NCBI RefSeq assembly: GCF_030812675.1
Contig: NZ_JAUSTE010000002.1
Span: 248,001 to 312,000 of the forward strand
Direction: 5' to 3'
Length of the DNA: 64,000 bases
DNA from: Sinomonas atrocyanea
GTDB taxonomy: Bacteria; Actinomycetota; Actinomycetes; Actinomycetales; Micrococcaceae
Each line of letters starts with the position of its first letter. Position 1 is the first letter of the stretch. Shown here piece by piece: positions 1-8,060 of the stretch. A program made the position numbers and the translations under genes. The notes under the pieces are model-generated. The model ran no database searches. It saw nothing but the letters and a program-made list of their open reading frames with translations, and was not told where the DNA came from.

Positions 1-1
1 A

Positions 2-157
2 CTGTTCGGCGGCACCGCCCCCTACCTGCAGCAGCTCTTCTCCGACGTGTTCCACCAGTCGTGGATGTTCAACGTCTACGCGGTGCTCATGGTCGTGGTC
101 TCGATCCTGACCGTGCTCGGCCTTCCCGAGACGAAGGGCAAGGACCTGCGGCGCTGA
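2..157 (+). CDS. MFS transporter, C-terminal end only
   Basis: The frame is open from the left edge and ends with TGA at 155-157, leaving the last 51 residues. A hydrophobic stretch (YAVLMVVVSILTVLGL) is the final membrane helix, followed by the PETKGKDL tail common in the metabolite:H+ symporter branch of the major facilitator superfamily. Substrate cannot be told from this fragment. A strong hairpin follows directly, so the transcript probably ends here. Family assignment is fairly sure, subfamily less so. Confidence 0.7.
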   Translation: MFGGTAPYLQQLFSDVFHQSWMFNVYAVLMVVVSILTVLGLPETKGKDLRR

Positions 158-170
158 ACCGACCGCCGCG

Positions 171-208
171 GACGGCGCCCCGCCAGCGCAAGCCGGCGGG
201 GCGCCGTC
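171..208 (+). terminator. Rho-independent-type hairpin after the MFS gene
   Basis: Arms at 171-184 and 195-208 pair perfectly over 14 bp (GACGGCGCCCCGCC with its complement), with a 10-nt loop. No U-tract follows, as is usual for actinobacterial terminators. It separates the MFS gene from trmB. Confidence 0.75.
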
Positions 209-221
209 GTGCGTGCCCCGG

Positions 222-239
222 TACCCTTGGAGGGCAATG
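222..239 (+). promoter_or_regulatory. Near-leaderless promoter of trmB
   Basis: TACCCT at 222-227 lies 9 nt before the ATG at 237. There is no usable Shine-Dalgarno spacing (GGAGGG ends 2 nt before ATG), so the mRNA probably starts at or just before the start codon. An in-frame GTG at 213 would lie upstream of this -10 box and is therefore unlikely. Confidence 0.5.
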
Positions 240-1100
240 AGCGAGCACCCCGAATCCCCCGCAACCACCCCGGCCAACCCCGTCACCCCGGGCAGCCAGG
301 CCTCTTTCGACACCTACCGCCGCCAGCCCCTCAGCTTCGTCCGGCGCGGCACCCGCCTCCAGGGCCGCCGACAGGCCGCCTGGGACGAGCACGCGGACGC
401 GTACGTGGTGGACGTCCCCCGGCACGTGGCGGACACCTCGGTCCACCCCGACTACGTGTTCGACGCCGCGACCGAGTTCGGGCGCCGGGCGCCGCTCGTC
501 GTGGAGATCGGCTCGGGACTCGGCGAGGCCATCGTCGCCGCCGCGGAGGCCGACCCGGAGCGGGATTTCCTCGCCGTCGAGGTCTACCGGCCCGGCCTGG
601 CGAACACGCTGCTGCGGATCGGCCAGCGCGGACTCACGAACGTCCGGGTGGCCCAGGCCAACGCCCCCGAGGTGCTCGGATCAATGCTCCCCGCCGGCTC
701 GGTGGACGAGCTGTGGGTGTTCTTCCCGGATCCCTGGCACAAGACGCGCCACCACAAGCGGCGCATGGTGAAGGACTCCTTCGCCGCGCTCGCCGCCCGG
801 GTCCTCGCCCCGGGGGGCGTCTGGCGGCTCGCCACGGACTGGTCCGGCTACGCCCAGCAGATGCGGGACGTCGTGGCCGCCTCGCCGGACTTCCGCAACG
901 CGCACGACGGCGAGCTGGCCGGCTCCGCGAGCCCGCTCACCGCGGCCTGGGCCTCCGGGGTGGACTGCGAGCCCACCGGGGAGGCCGACGCCCTGGGCGG
1001 GTGGGCCCCACGGTTCGAGGGGCGGATCCTGACGAGTTTCGAGAACAAGGCCCTCAAGGCCGGACGCGTCGTCTTCGACCTCACGGCCGTCCGGGCCTGA
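237..1100 (+). CDS. trmB: tRNA (guanine-N7-)-methyltransferase TrmB
   Basis: TrmB methylates G46 in the tRNA variable loop using S-adenosylmethionine. The 287-residue protein has the SAM-binding motif VEIGSGLGEAIV, the family signature FFPDPWHKTRHHKRR, and a DWSGYAQQM segment near the C-terminus. It has a proline/threonine-rich N-terminal extension of about 40 residues before the conserved core, common in actinobacteria. The ATG at 237 is preferred over the in-frame GTG at 213 because a -10 box (TACCCT) sits 9 nt upstream. It appears to be monocistronic and converges with the anti-sigma kinase operon, ending 9 nt from it. Confidence 0.95.
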   Translation: MSEHPESPATTPANPVTPGSQASFDTYRRQPLSFVRRGTRLQGRRQAAWDEHADAYVVDVPRHVADTSVHPDYVFDAATEFGRRAPLVVEIGSGLGEAIVAAAEADPERDFLAVEVYRPGLANTLLRIGQRGLTNVRVAQANAPEVLGSMLPAGSVDELWVFFPDPWHKTRHHKRRMVKDSFAALAARVLAPGGVWRLATDWSGYAQQMRDVVAASPDFRNAHDGELAGSASPLTAAWASGVDCEPTGEADALGGWAPRFEGRILTSFENKALKAGRVVFDLTAVRA

Positions 1101-1109
1101 GGCGCAGGC

Positions 1110-1550
1110 TTAGGGGGCGGCGCCGCCGTCGCCCGAGGTGCGCGTGAGCGTCCAGACGTTCGCCTCGCCCTGGCGTTCGCAGCTGACGGTGCTCAGGAGC
1201 TGGCGCACCATCTGCAGGCCCCGCCCGCTGTCCGCCTCCGGGCCGGGCATGGAGTCGGGGACGTCGAGTTCGCCCATCGGGACGGCGCCGAGCTCGTAGA
1301 GCCTCGCCAGGAGCAGGTACGGGCGCACCTCCACGTCGACCTGCAGCTCCACGGAGCCGTCGTCCGGCGCCTTGGCGTGCCGCACCGCGTTGGTGGCGAC
1401 CTCCACCACGGCCAGCTCGAACGGCATGCGGTCCTCGGGGCCGAGGGTGAGGACGTCGTCCCAGAGCCGCTCGAACGTCTCGTGGAGGGCGTCGATGACG
1501 GGGGGCTCGGCCGGCCCGCGAACCGTCGCCGAAGCGAGGATCTCAGCCAC
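1110..1550 (-). CDS. Anti-sigma-factor-type serine kinase (HATPase_c_2, RsbW-like)
   Basis: This 146-residue protein has the GHKL ATPase fold of RsbW/SpoIIAB switch kinases: an N-box region FELAVVEVATNAVRHA with the Mg-binding Asn, and a later SGRGLQMVRQLL glycine motif. Such kinases phosphorylate a STAS antagonist and release or bind a partner. The start is the GTG at 1548-1550, chosen because AGGAGG lies about 9 nt upstream; longer in-frame starts run back through the STAS gene. It overlaps the STAS stop by 8 nt, so the two are translationally coupled. No cognate SigB/SigF-type sigma factor lies in the window, so the target is unknown. Confidence 0.85.
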   Translation of the reverse strand: MAEILASATVRGPAEPPVIDALHETFERLWDDVLTLGPEDRMPFELAVVEVATNAVRHAKAPDDGSVELQVDVEVRPYLLLARLYELGAVPMGELDVPDSMPGPEADSGRGLQMVRQLLSTVSCERQGEANVWTLTRTSGDGGAAP

Positions 1551-1875
1551 GGCTGAACGCCTCCTCGGCGGTCGGGTAGGGGGTGAGGATGCGGTCCATG
1601 CTCGTGAGCTTGAGGACCATCTCCAGCTGCGGGCCGATGTTCGCGATGCGGAGGTCTCCGCCCGCCTGCCGCGCCGCCTTGAGGCAGCCCACGAGGGCGC
1701 CGAGGCCCGAGGAGTCCATGAAGTCGGTCTCACCGAGGTTCAGGACGATGTTGCGGTGGCCGGACTCGAGGGCAGCTGCCACCGCCTCCCTCAGCTCCGG
1801 CGCCCCGACCATGTTCAGCCGGCCGCTGCCGGCCAGTTCCGCGTAGTCGCCGCGCGGCTGAAGATCGAACTTCAC
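1543..1875 (-). CDS. STAS-domain anti-sigma factor antagonist (RsbV/SpoIIAA-like)
   Basis: A 110-residue single STAS domain. The phosphorylation loop FMDSSGLGALVG holds the conserved Ser of RsbV/SpoIIAA, the residue phosphorylated by the partner kinase and dephosphorylated by a PP2C phosphatase. Both partners are encoded in the same operon (kinase just downstream, PP2C two genes upstream). The GTG start at 1873-1875 overlaps the glycosyltransferase stop as GTGA and has a GGAGAGGAG ribosome site. Together the genes form a complete partner-switching module. Confidence 0.9.
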   Translation of the reverse strand: MKFDLQPRGDYAELAGSGRLNMVGAPELREAVAAALESGHRNIVLNLGETDFMDSSGLGALVGCLKAARQAGGDLRIANIGPQLEMVLKLTSMDRILTPYPTAEEAFSRG

Positions 1876-3815
1876 GTCCTGCTCCTCTCCGAGGGGAATC
1901 CCCTGTAACGGGCGGCCTTGACGAGCACGCTGAGCGCGAGCAGGTCGTAGGCCGTCCAGATGACGTTCACGAGCGTACCGAGCGGCTCCCCGATCCCCAG
2001 CACGAGGCGCACCGTGCCGATCACGGCCGAGAGCACCAGGAGCGCGGCGACGACCGCCTGGGGCCGCAGCAGGAGCAGGGCGTCGCCGCCGTCCTGGCGG
2101 GCCTTGGGCGTCACCGCGAAGCCGAGCGGACGCCCGAACCAGACGTTGGCGGCCGCCGTGGTGCACGCCTTGATCCAGGTGGGGAACAGGGCGAGGCTGT
2201 ACTGCTGGCCGCGCCACGTCTTCGCCCCTCGCGCCGCGAGGAGGAACAGCGACTGGTTCAGGACCATGAACGGCACGAACCGCGCGAAGAAGTCCGGGCT
2301 GAGGGAGTGCACGGGGAGGATCCCGAAGGTGAGGAAGATGACCGGGGCCGCGAAGTAGGCGATGGCGGCGAAGCCGGACAGGTAGCTCCACATCGTGGCG
2401 AAGTACATGAGCCGCTGCGGCAGCCGCAGCCCCTTGAGCGTCAGGGGGCTCTCCCGCAGCATGACCTGGATGGTGCCTTGGGCCCAGCGCAGACGCTGCG
2501 TGAGCATGCTCTTGAGGTCCTCGGGGGCAAGCCCCGCGGCCAGGACCTCATGGTGGTAGACGCTGCGCCACCCCGTCGCGTGCAGGCGCATGGACGTGGA
2601 CATGTCCTCGGTGACCGAGATGGTGGACAGCGGCATCACCGGCTGGGCCTCGTGGGCGCGCTCGACGGTGACCTCGTCCAGCACCGCGCGGACGGACTCG
2701 AGCGCCGCGAGCGGCGAGAGCTCGCGCGTGGACAGCGCGGCGACCGCCTCGTCGAACCAGGGTCCGGCGGGGAGGCCGCCGTCCTGGTCCTCGGGCACGA
2801 GCGAGGCGATCTGGCTGAGGTCCTCCGAGACGCCGCGGACGTTCGCGGACACGAGGGTCCGGACGGCGTCGTCGACCTCGGCCTGGACGGTGAACGTGAT
2901 CTCGGCGATCGAGCCGCCCTCGGCGAGCGCGCGCCGGCCCCGGCCCAGGGAGGCGCCGACGGTGTCCAGCAGTCCGCTGATGCCCGGGTCCGCGGCCTCG
3001 GGGCGGCGCCGTGCGCGGCGGATGGCGCTTGCCCCCGCCTCCAGGGCCCTCCGCACGCGCTGCTCGGTGTCCCGCACGTACCCGGCCAGGCCCAGCTGCA
3101 TGAGGGCCTCGCGGCGCAGGATCGCGTTGGAGCCGCAGAAGAAGGCCGCGTTCCAGGCGTCCTTCCCCTGCTGGATGGGCCCGTAGAAGAGCGGCGCCTG
3201 GCTTCCGAGCGGGTCGTCGTCGGGGACGTTCCAGAACCACTGCGGGGTCTGGACCAGTGCGACCCGGCGGTCGGAGAAGTAGCCCAGCGTGCGATCGAGG
3301 ATCTCCGAAGCGGGGACCTGGTCAGCGTCGAGCACGAGGAAGAACTCGCCCTCGGTGAGCTGCAGCGCGTTGTTGAGGTTGCCCGCCTTGGCGTGGCGCG
3401 GCTTGCCCGCCCACTCGGCGCCCCGGGTCAGGTACCCGACCCCGATGCGGGCGGCCTCCTCGCGCAGGTCCTCGCGCGAGCCGTCGTCGAGGATCCAGGT
3501 CCGGTGCGGATAGCGGATGTCCCGGGCCGCCCGGGCGGTCTCGAGCACCAGATCGTTCGGCTCGTTGTACGTGGTGATCAGCACGTCGACGGTGAGGCCC
3601 TCGGGCGCCGCCGTCGGCTCGCCCCGGCCGCGGAGCCGCCACGCCGTGAGCGCGAACAGGCTCACGTCGATGAGGGAGTAGGTCTCGGCGATGACGAGCG
3701 GCACCGCGATCCACCAGGCGTCCCAGTTCAGCGACGCGGCCCACCGCCACGCCACGTAGTTGATGCCGGTGAGCACGGCGAGCGCGGCCACGAGCCGGAG
3801 CCAGAACAGCCTCAC
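1872..3815 (-). CDS. Membrane family 2 glycosyltransferase, cellulose-synthase-like, with a large insert
   Basis: A 647-residue processive-type glycosyltransferase. Two N-terminal membrane helices (about 5-25 and 35-58) precede the GT-A domain: nucleotide-binding TTYNEPND (81-88), DAD (163-165), TED (402-404) and the QRLRW acceptor motif (440-444). Four or five membrane helices follow from about 470. Residues about 245-395 are an insertion between the FCGSN and TED motifs, which lie much closer in BcsA-like enzymes. No PilZ domain is visible. It starts at GTG 3813-3815, overlapping the PP2C stop (GTGA). It probably makes or extends a surface polysaccharide; the sugar is unknown. Its place inside a partner-switching operon suggests stress-controlled synthesis. 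Confidence 0.85.
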   Translation of the reverse strand: MRLFWLRLVAALAVLTGINYVAWRWAASLNWDAWWIAVPLVIAETYSLIDVSLFALTAWRLRGRGEPTAAPEGLTVDVLITTYNEPNDLVLETARAARDIRYPHRTWILDDGSREDLREEAARIGVGYLTRGAEWAGKPRHAKAGNLNNALQLTEGEFFLVLDADQVPASEILDRTLGYFSDRRVALVQTPQWFWNVPDDDPLGSQAPLFYGPIQQGKDAWNAAFFCGSNAILRREALMQLGLAGYVRDTEQRVRRALEAGASAIRRARRRPEAADPGISGLLDTVGASLGRGRRALAEGGSIAEITFTVQAEVDDAVRTLVSANVRGVSEDLSQIASLVPEDQDGGLPAGPWFDEAVAALSTRELSPLAALESVRAVLDEVTVERAHEAQPVMPLSTISVTEDMSTSMRLHATGWRSVYHHEVLAAGLAPEDLKSMLTQRLRWAQGTIQVMLRESPLTLKGLRLPQRLMYFATMWSYLSGFAAIAYFAAPVIFLTFGILPVHSLSPDFFARFVPFMVLNQSLFLLAARGAKTWRGQQYSLALFPTWIKACTTAAANVWFGRPLGFAVTPKARQDGGDALLLLRPQAVVAALLVLSAVIGTVRLVLGIGEPLGTLVNVIWTAYDLLALSVLVKAARYRGFPSERSRT

Positions 3816-4534
3816 GCGACCATCGCCCCCTCCAGCGCCAGCTCGCGGCGGAGCACGACCGCCGTCACGTCGTCCTCGGCGTGGACGGCGAGCGCCAGCA
3901 CCGCGTCCACGGCCTCGCGCGCGGACCCGGCCGCGTGCACGGCCGAGGCCACGGCATCGAGCGCAGGCTCCGCGGCGTCGAACGCGTCGAGGAGCCCGTC
4001 GCTCACGGCTACGAGCTGCGCCCCCGGCGGGACCCAGACCGTCTCGCCGCGCCACTGGGCGCCGGGCAGCAGCCCCAGCGGCGGCCCGGAGCTGCCCAGC
4101 CGCTCCCAGAGGCCATCCGGATGGACCAGGATCCCGAGGCCGTGCCCGGCGTCGACGTACTCGACCTCCCCCGCCATGCCGTCGAGGCGCCAGTGCATGA
4201 GCGTGACGAAGGAGGACAGCTTGGTCAGATCCGGCTCCAGCGCCGCTGCCGCGCGCCCCACGAGGGACTCGGCCGAGCGCTGCAGGCGCCCCGGCCGCAG
4301 CACGGCGCGGGCCGTCGCCGCCACGAGGGCGGCGCCCATGCCCTTGCCCATCGCATCCGCGAGCGTCACGGCCAGGCGGGAGCCGTCTGCCTCCCAGTCG
4401 AAGAAGTCCCCGCCCACGCTCCGCGACGGCCGGCAGGCGCCCGCGAGGTCGTACCCGGGCAGCGCCGGCGAGCTGTCCGGCAGGAGTCCGCGCTGGACCC
4501 TCGCGGCGGTCTGGAGCTCGCTCTCGGAGGGCTG
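3812..4534 (-). CDS. PP2C-type (SpoIIE/RsbU) serine phosphatase, no normal start codon visible
   Basis: The frame encodes a nearly complete PP2C/SpoIIE phosphatase domain of about 240 residues: SELQTAARVQRGLLP, then VGGDFFDW and ADAMGKGMGAAL with the metal-binding Asp residues, DAGHGLG, and VSDGLLDAF. It would dephosphorylate the STAS protein. Homology runs back to the TAG at 4535-4537, but no ATG, GTG or TTG lies between that stop and the GTG at 4415-4417; starting there would remove about 40 conserved residues. The upstream receiver domain is in the same frame. Either a REC-PP2C fusion is cut by one nonsense codon, or translation starts unusually or reads through TAG. It overlaps the glycosyltransferase (GTGA). 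Confidence 0.7.
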   Translation of the reverse strand, partial: QPSESELQTAARVQRGLLPDSSPALPGYDLAGACRPSRSVGGDFFDWEADGSRLAVTLADAMGKGMGAALVAATARAVLRPGRLQRSAESLVGRAAAALEPDLTKLSSFVTLMHWRLDGMAGEVEYVDAGHGLGILVHPDGLWERLGSSGPPLGLLPGAQWRGETVWVPPGAQLVAVSDGLLDAFDAAEPALDAVASAVHAAGSAREAVDAVLALAVHAEDDVTAVVLRRELALEGAMVA

Positions 4535-4921
4535 CTAGCTCCCCCGGGGACGGCGCAGGAGCGCCTCGACGCGGAGCCTGAGCTCGCGCGGGCTGAACGG
4601 CTTGCCCAGATAGTCGTCGGCACCGAGCTCGAGGGCCGTCAGCCGGTCGGCCTCGTCGGCGCGGGCCGAGATCACCAGGATGTAGGCCTCGGTGAAGGCA
4701 CGCAGCGCCTTGCAGACCTCGAGCCCGTCGAGGTCGGGCAGGCCGAGGTCGAGGGTGATCAGGTCGGGGCGGATGCTCCGCGCGGTCTCGAGCGCCGCGT
4801 AGCCGCCTGCCGAGGCGCTCGTCTGGAAGCCCTGCCGCTCGAGCGACGTCTCCAGGAGTCCACGGATATCGGCATTGTCCTCGATGACCAGGGCTTTCCT
4901 GCCCCCGCTCACTTCACCCAT
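4535..4921 (-). CDS. Response-regulator receiver domain protein
   Basis: A 128-residue CheY-like receiver: acidic pair in VIEDNAD, phospho-acceptor Asp in ITLDLGLPDLDG, ISARADEADR and the conserved Lys in DDYLGKPFSPREL. No output domain follows before the TAG at 4535-4537, yet the same frame continues straight into a PP2C phosphatase, the usual partner in REC-PP2C fusions. The ATG at 4919-4921 is used; ATGs at 4930 and 4969 are alternatives without better ribosome sites. The likely phosphodonor is the histidine kinase encoded divergently from 5029. Confidence 0.85.
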   Translation of the reverse strand: MGEVSGGRKALVIEDNADIRGLLETSLERQGFQTSASAGGYAALETARSIRPDLITLDLGLPDLDGLEVCKALRAFTEAYILVISARADEADRLTALELGADDYLGKPFSPRELRLRVEALLRRPRGS

Positions 4922-5028
4922 GGTCACCATTAAGCCAGTTCGCCATCGGATCCGCGACGGGACGGTCACATAGGATGAACGTGCCTGTCATGAGGGGCGG
5001 CCCGAGCGCCGTCTGGGAAGGAGCCTCC

Positions 5029-6669
5029 ATGGAGAAGCTGCTCGACGCGCTCCTTCTCGGGCGCGCGAAGTTCCACGAGCTGCCCATGACCGGCCGGGTG
5101 GTCCTGAGCCAGCTGCCGCTGAACATCACCCTCCTCCTCGTGCTCCTCATCGTCCTCATGGTCGACGCGCCCGTGGCGGCCACTGCCGGCTTCCTCTGGG
5201 GCCAGGCTGCCGCTGCGGCCCTCCTGCTGGCCTGCTTGGCGGTACCCTGGGACCGCCTCCCCTACGGCTCGTTCCTCGTCATCCCGCTGCTGGACTTCAT
5301 CCCGGTCGGAATCCTGCGCCCCTCGGCGGGGGACACCCTCGGCGGCCTGGGCCTCCTCGCGGTCTTCCCGGTGATGTGGATCGCGGGCTCGGGGCTGTGG
5401 CCCAAGGCCGGACTGGCCGCGGGCACCGCTGCCACACTGGCCGTGGTCTGGTGGCCCCTGTTCAGCACCGGCGCCCCCTCCCCGCAGCAGCTCGTGTCGC
5501 AGCTGCTCGTGCCCATCATGATGTTCGCCATCGGCGTCGCCGTGAGCGTCATGACGCGCAGCGGCATGGCCCAGCAGCGCCAGGTCGAGGACCTGCTCGC
5601 CAGGAGCGAGCTGCGGCAGGAGATGCTGGACACCGTCCTGGACGCCGTCGACGTCGGGGTCGTCGTCATCGACGCGGACGGCAATGATCTGCTCATGAAC
5701 CGCCGCCAGCGCGAGCTGCACGCGGCGGCGCTGCCCTACGGCACCCAAGACGCGCCCGAGCAGAGGCTCCTCGTCCTCGACCCCGAGACCGGTGCCCTTG
5801 TGGACCCCGAGCGGCGCCCCGCACGCCGGGCCATCGATGGGGAGACCTTCTCGCACGAGGTCTACATCCTCGGCGAGGGACCGGATGCCAGGACGGTCTC
5901 CGCGTCCGCGCGGCCGCTGCGGGGGCCCCAGGGAAGCCGCGCCGGCTCCGTGCTGGTCTTCTCCGACATCACCGAGATCCTCGAGGCCGTCAAGGCCAAG
6001 GACAGCTTCCTCGGGAGCATGTCGCACGAGTTCCGCACCCCGCTCACGAGCATCCGCGGCTACGCGGAACTGCTCATGGACGACGACGGACTCCCCGCCT
6101 ACGCGCGCGCCGACCTGCAGATCATGGAGCGCAATGCACGGCACCTGCAGCAGATGGTCGACGACGTCCTCGCGGCGGCCACCGGAACGGCCGCCCAGAC
6201 GCTGCGCTCACCCCTGGACCTCGCCGAGCTCGCCGCCCACGCCGCCCAGTCCGCCGAGCGGGATGCCGCCTCGCGCTCGATCCGCCTCGTCGCCGACGCC
6301 GGCGGCCCCCTGCCGGTCATGGGCGACCGCACCGCCGTGGTGCGGGTCCTGGACAACCTCATCTCCAACGCCCTCAAGTACTCCGGCAGCGGCGCGACCG
6401 TGACCGTCACGGCGCGCGACGAGGACGGCATGGCCGTTGCCGAGGTCGCGGACCAGGGCATCGGCATGTCCGAGGAGGACGTCTCGAAGGCGTTCGTCCG
6501 GTTCCACCGCAGCGACGCGGCACGAAGGTCCGGGATCCCGGGGGTGGGCCTCGGCCTCGCCCTGGCCCACGACGTCGCCCGCGAGCACGGGGGCACCCTC
6601 GAGTGCCGCAGCGTGCTCGGCGAGGGCAGCGTGTTCACCCTGCGCCTCCCGCTCAGTGTCGCGGCCTGA
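5029..6669 (+). CDS. Membrane sensor histidine kinase with PAS-like domain
   Basis: A 546-residue hybrid-free sensor kinase. About five N-terminal membrane helices (residues 20-175) lead into a PAS-like region (about 195-310), a HisKA dimerisation domain with His333 in SMSHEFRTPLTSIRGY, and a HATPase domain (DNLISNALKYS, VADQGIGM, GLGLALAHDVAREHGG). The ATG at 5029 is chosen because AAGGAG lies 5 nt upstream; an ATG at 4975 is in frame, but a -10-like TAGGAT overlaps it at 4971-4976. It is divergent from the receiver-phosphatase operon and probably phosphorylates that receiver. The absence of extracellular loops suggests sensing within or near the membrane. Confidence 0.9.
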   Translation: MEKLLDALLLGRAKFHELPMTGRVVLSQLPLNITLLLVLLIVLMVDAPVAATAGFLWGQAAAAALLLACLAVPWDRLPYGSFLVIPLLDFIPVGILRPSAGDTLGGLGLLAVFPVMWIAGSGLWPKAGLAAGTAATLAVVWWPLFSTGAPSPQQLVSQLLVPIMMFAIGVAVSVMTRSGMAQQRQVEDLLARSELRQEMLDTVLDAVDVGVVVIDADGNDLLMNRRQRELHAAALPYGTQDAPEQRLLVLDPETGALVDPERRPARRAIDGETFSHEVYILGEGPDARTVSASARPLRGPQGSRAGSVLVFSDITEILEAVKAKDSFLGSMSHEFRTPLTSIRGYAELLMDDDGLPAYARADLQIMERNARHLQQMVDDVLAAATGTAAQTLRSPLDLAELAAHAAQSAERDAASRSIRLVADAGGPLPVMGDRTAVVRVLDNLISNALKYSGSGATVTVTARDEDGMAVAEVADQGIGMSEEDVSKAFVRFHRSDAARRSGIPGVGLGLALAHDVAREHGGTLECRSVLGEGSVFTLRLPLSVAA

Positions 6670-6681
6670 GCCTCCGGCGCC

Positions 6682-7398
6682 TCAGCCGAGCGACGTCCTC
6701 GCCACGGTCTTCTGGGCGGCGTCCCGAACTTCCACCGCCCGGATGGCCGAGAGCTCGAAGGAGGTGGCCCCCGTCAGGACGGCGCGGCCGGAGTAGCCGG
6801 TCGAGCTCCACGCGGCCGCCTGCTGCGCTCCGCCCTGGGCCGAGACGACCCAGACGGTGTAGGCGCCCCCGTTCGGCATGCCCCGGCAGGTGAGGTCGAG
6901 CTCGGTGCCCCACGCCCGGGTCACGAGCGCGAGGTCGATGTGCGCGCCGTCGGCCGACCTGAGGGTGACCGTCGTCGCGGGGGACGGTGCCGTGGCGCTC
7001 GGCGCGGGCGGGGCGGCCTGCTCCTGGCGGGCGCCGAGCGCGGGCCCGAGGGCGATCCCCGCGGCGAAGAAGGCCGCCGCGGCGGCGGCCAGGGAGGCGG
7101 CCCACCCCGCGGCCCGCGCACGACGGCGCCGCGTCACCCTGGCGAGCAGCTCGCGCGGCGCGGTGCCCGGCTCGGGCGCGCGGGCGGCGTCGTCCGCGAT
7201 CTGCGCGGCACGCTCGGGCGGCACCGCGTCGAGCAGCGCGGGGAGCGTCTCGAGCCCCGCGAGCTCGGCGCGGCACGCGGCGCACTCTGCGAGGTGCTCC
7301 TCGACGGCCTCCCGCTCGGCCGGGCTGAGGGCCCCGAGCACGTAGGCGCCGAGGTCCGCCCGCTGCTCGTGCCCCGGCCGGAACGCTCCGGTGCTCAT
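6682..7398 (-). CDS. RskA-like anti-sigma factor, zinc-finger membrane protein
   Basis: A 238-residue protein with an N-terminal anti-sigma zinc finger (HLAECAACRAEL, the H-x3-C-x2-C motif), one membrane helix around residues 98-120 (Ala-rich), and an extracytoplasmic RskA-type C-terminal domain (TELDLTCRGMPNGGAYTVWVVSAQGG). It would hold the ECF sigma factor at the membrane until regulated proteolysis frees it. Its ATG overlaps the sigma gene's stop as ATGA, so the pair is co-translated. It converges with the histidine kinase gene, with 12 nt between stops. Confidence 0.9.
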   Translation of the reverse strand: MSTGAFRPGHEQRADLGAYVLGALSPAEREAVEEHLAECAACRAELAGLETLPALLDAVPPERAAQIADDAARAPEPGTAPRELLARVTRRRRARAAGWAASLAAAAAAFFAAGIALGPALGARQEQAAPPAPSATAPSPATTVTLRSADGAHIDLALVTRAWGTELDLTCRGMPNGGAYTVWVVSAQGGAQQAAAWSSTGYSGRAVLTGATSFELSAIRAVEVRDAAQKTVARTSLG

Positions 7399-7904
7399 CG
7401 GTCCACCCCCATTTCGTCGAGCGCGGCGCGGAGGGCCTTGAGCGCATAGAAGCAGCGGGACTTCACCGTGCCCGCCGGGACCCCGAGCTCGGCGGCCGCC
7501 TCCGCGACGGTGAGCCTGCGGTAGTGGACGGCCACGAGCGCCCGGCGGTGCTCGGGGGTGAGCCTGGCGAGCGCTTCCTCCATGACCACCCGGTCCAGGA
7601 GCTCGTCAATGCGCTCGGCGTCCACCGCCACGGCGAAGCCGTCGCCCCCCTCGTCCACGGACGCGACCGTGCGGGGACGGCGGGACGCGAGGCGGTGCTG
7701 GTCGACGATGAGATTCCGCACCGTGCGGTACAGGTAGGGACGTAGGCCCTGGGTCGCGGGAGGGGCCTGCCGCCACACCCTGATAATGGCCTCCTGCACG
7801 ATGTCCTCCGCCTTCTCGCTGCCCACCGCGCCACGGGCGAAGCGGCGCAGGGCCGCGCCGTGCTCGCGGTACAGCGCCGCGACCGCCTCCTCGTCCATGG
7901 GCAT
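7395..7904 (-). CDS. ECF RNA polymerase sigma factor
   Basis: A 169-residue group 4 sigma factor. Region 2 spans about residues 8-75 (AEDIVQEAIIRVWR, LRPYLYRTVRNLIVDQHR) and region 4 about 105-160 (LARLTPEHRRALVAVHYRRLTVAEAAAELGV, GTVKSRCFYALKAL). AGGAGG lies 7 nt before the ATG at 7902-7904. It is followed by its RskA-type anti-sigma factor with an ATGA overlap, resembling SigK/RskA or SigL/RslA pairs; I do not assign a specific sigma name. A 7-bp inverted repeat lies about 40-55 nt upstream. Confidence 0.92.
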   Translation of the reverse strand: MPMDEEAVAALYREHGAALRRFARGAVGSEKAEDIVQEAIIRVWRQAPPATQGLRPYLYRTVRNLIVDQHRLASRRPRTVASVDEGGDGFAVAVDAERIDELLDRVVMEEALARLTPEHRRALVAVHYRRLTVAEAAAELGVPAGTVKSRCFYALKALRAALDEMGVDR

Positions 7905-7941
7905 GGGGACCTCCTCGTCCCTTCACACGTCCTCCTCGCCG

Positions 7942-7957
7942 ATGCGGTTCACCGCAT
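7942..7957. promoter_or_regulatory. Inverted repeat upstream of the ECF sigma gene
   Basis: ATGCGGT and ACCGCAT (7942-7948 and 7951-7957) form a perfect 7-bp palindrome around TC. It lies 38-53 nt upstream of the sigma start in the divergent region shared with the small Cys-rich gene, so it may be an operator. No regulator is identified. Confidence 0.35.
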
Positions 7958-8060
7958 GCCGCGCGCAGGATCATTCTGCGGCCGGTGCCCGGGCGGCGGG
8001 AGCTCTGGAACCGCCCCCGTGCCACGGGTAGTGTGGGGAGCCCCACGTGGAGGAGGAACC

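Noticed and set aside
2307-4538. A 743-residue frame opposite the glycosyltransferase and phosphatase
   Set aside because: Antisense shadow; the minus strand holds motif-rich, overlapping genes.
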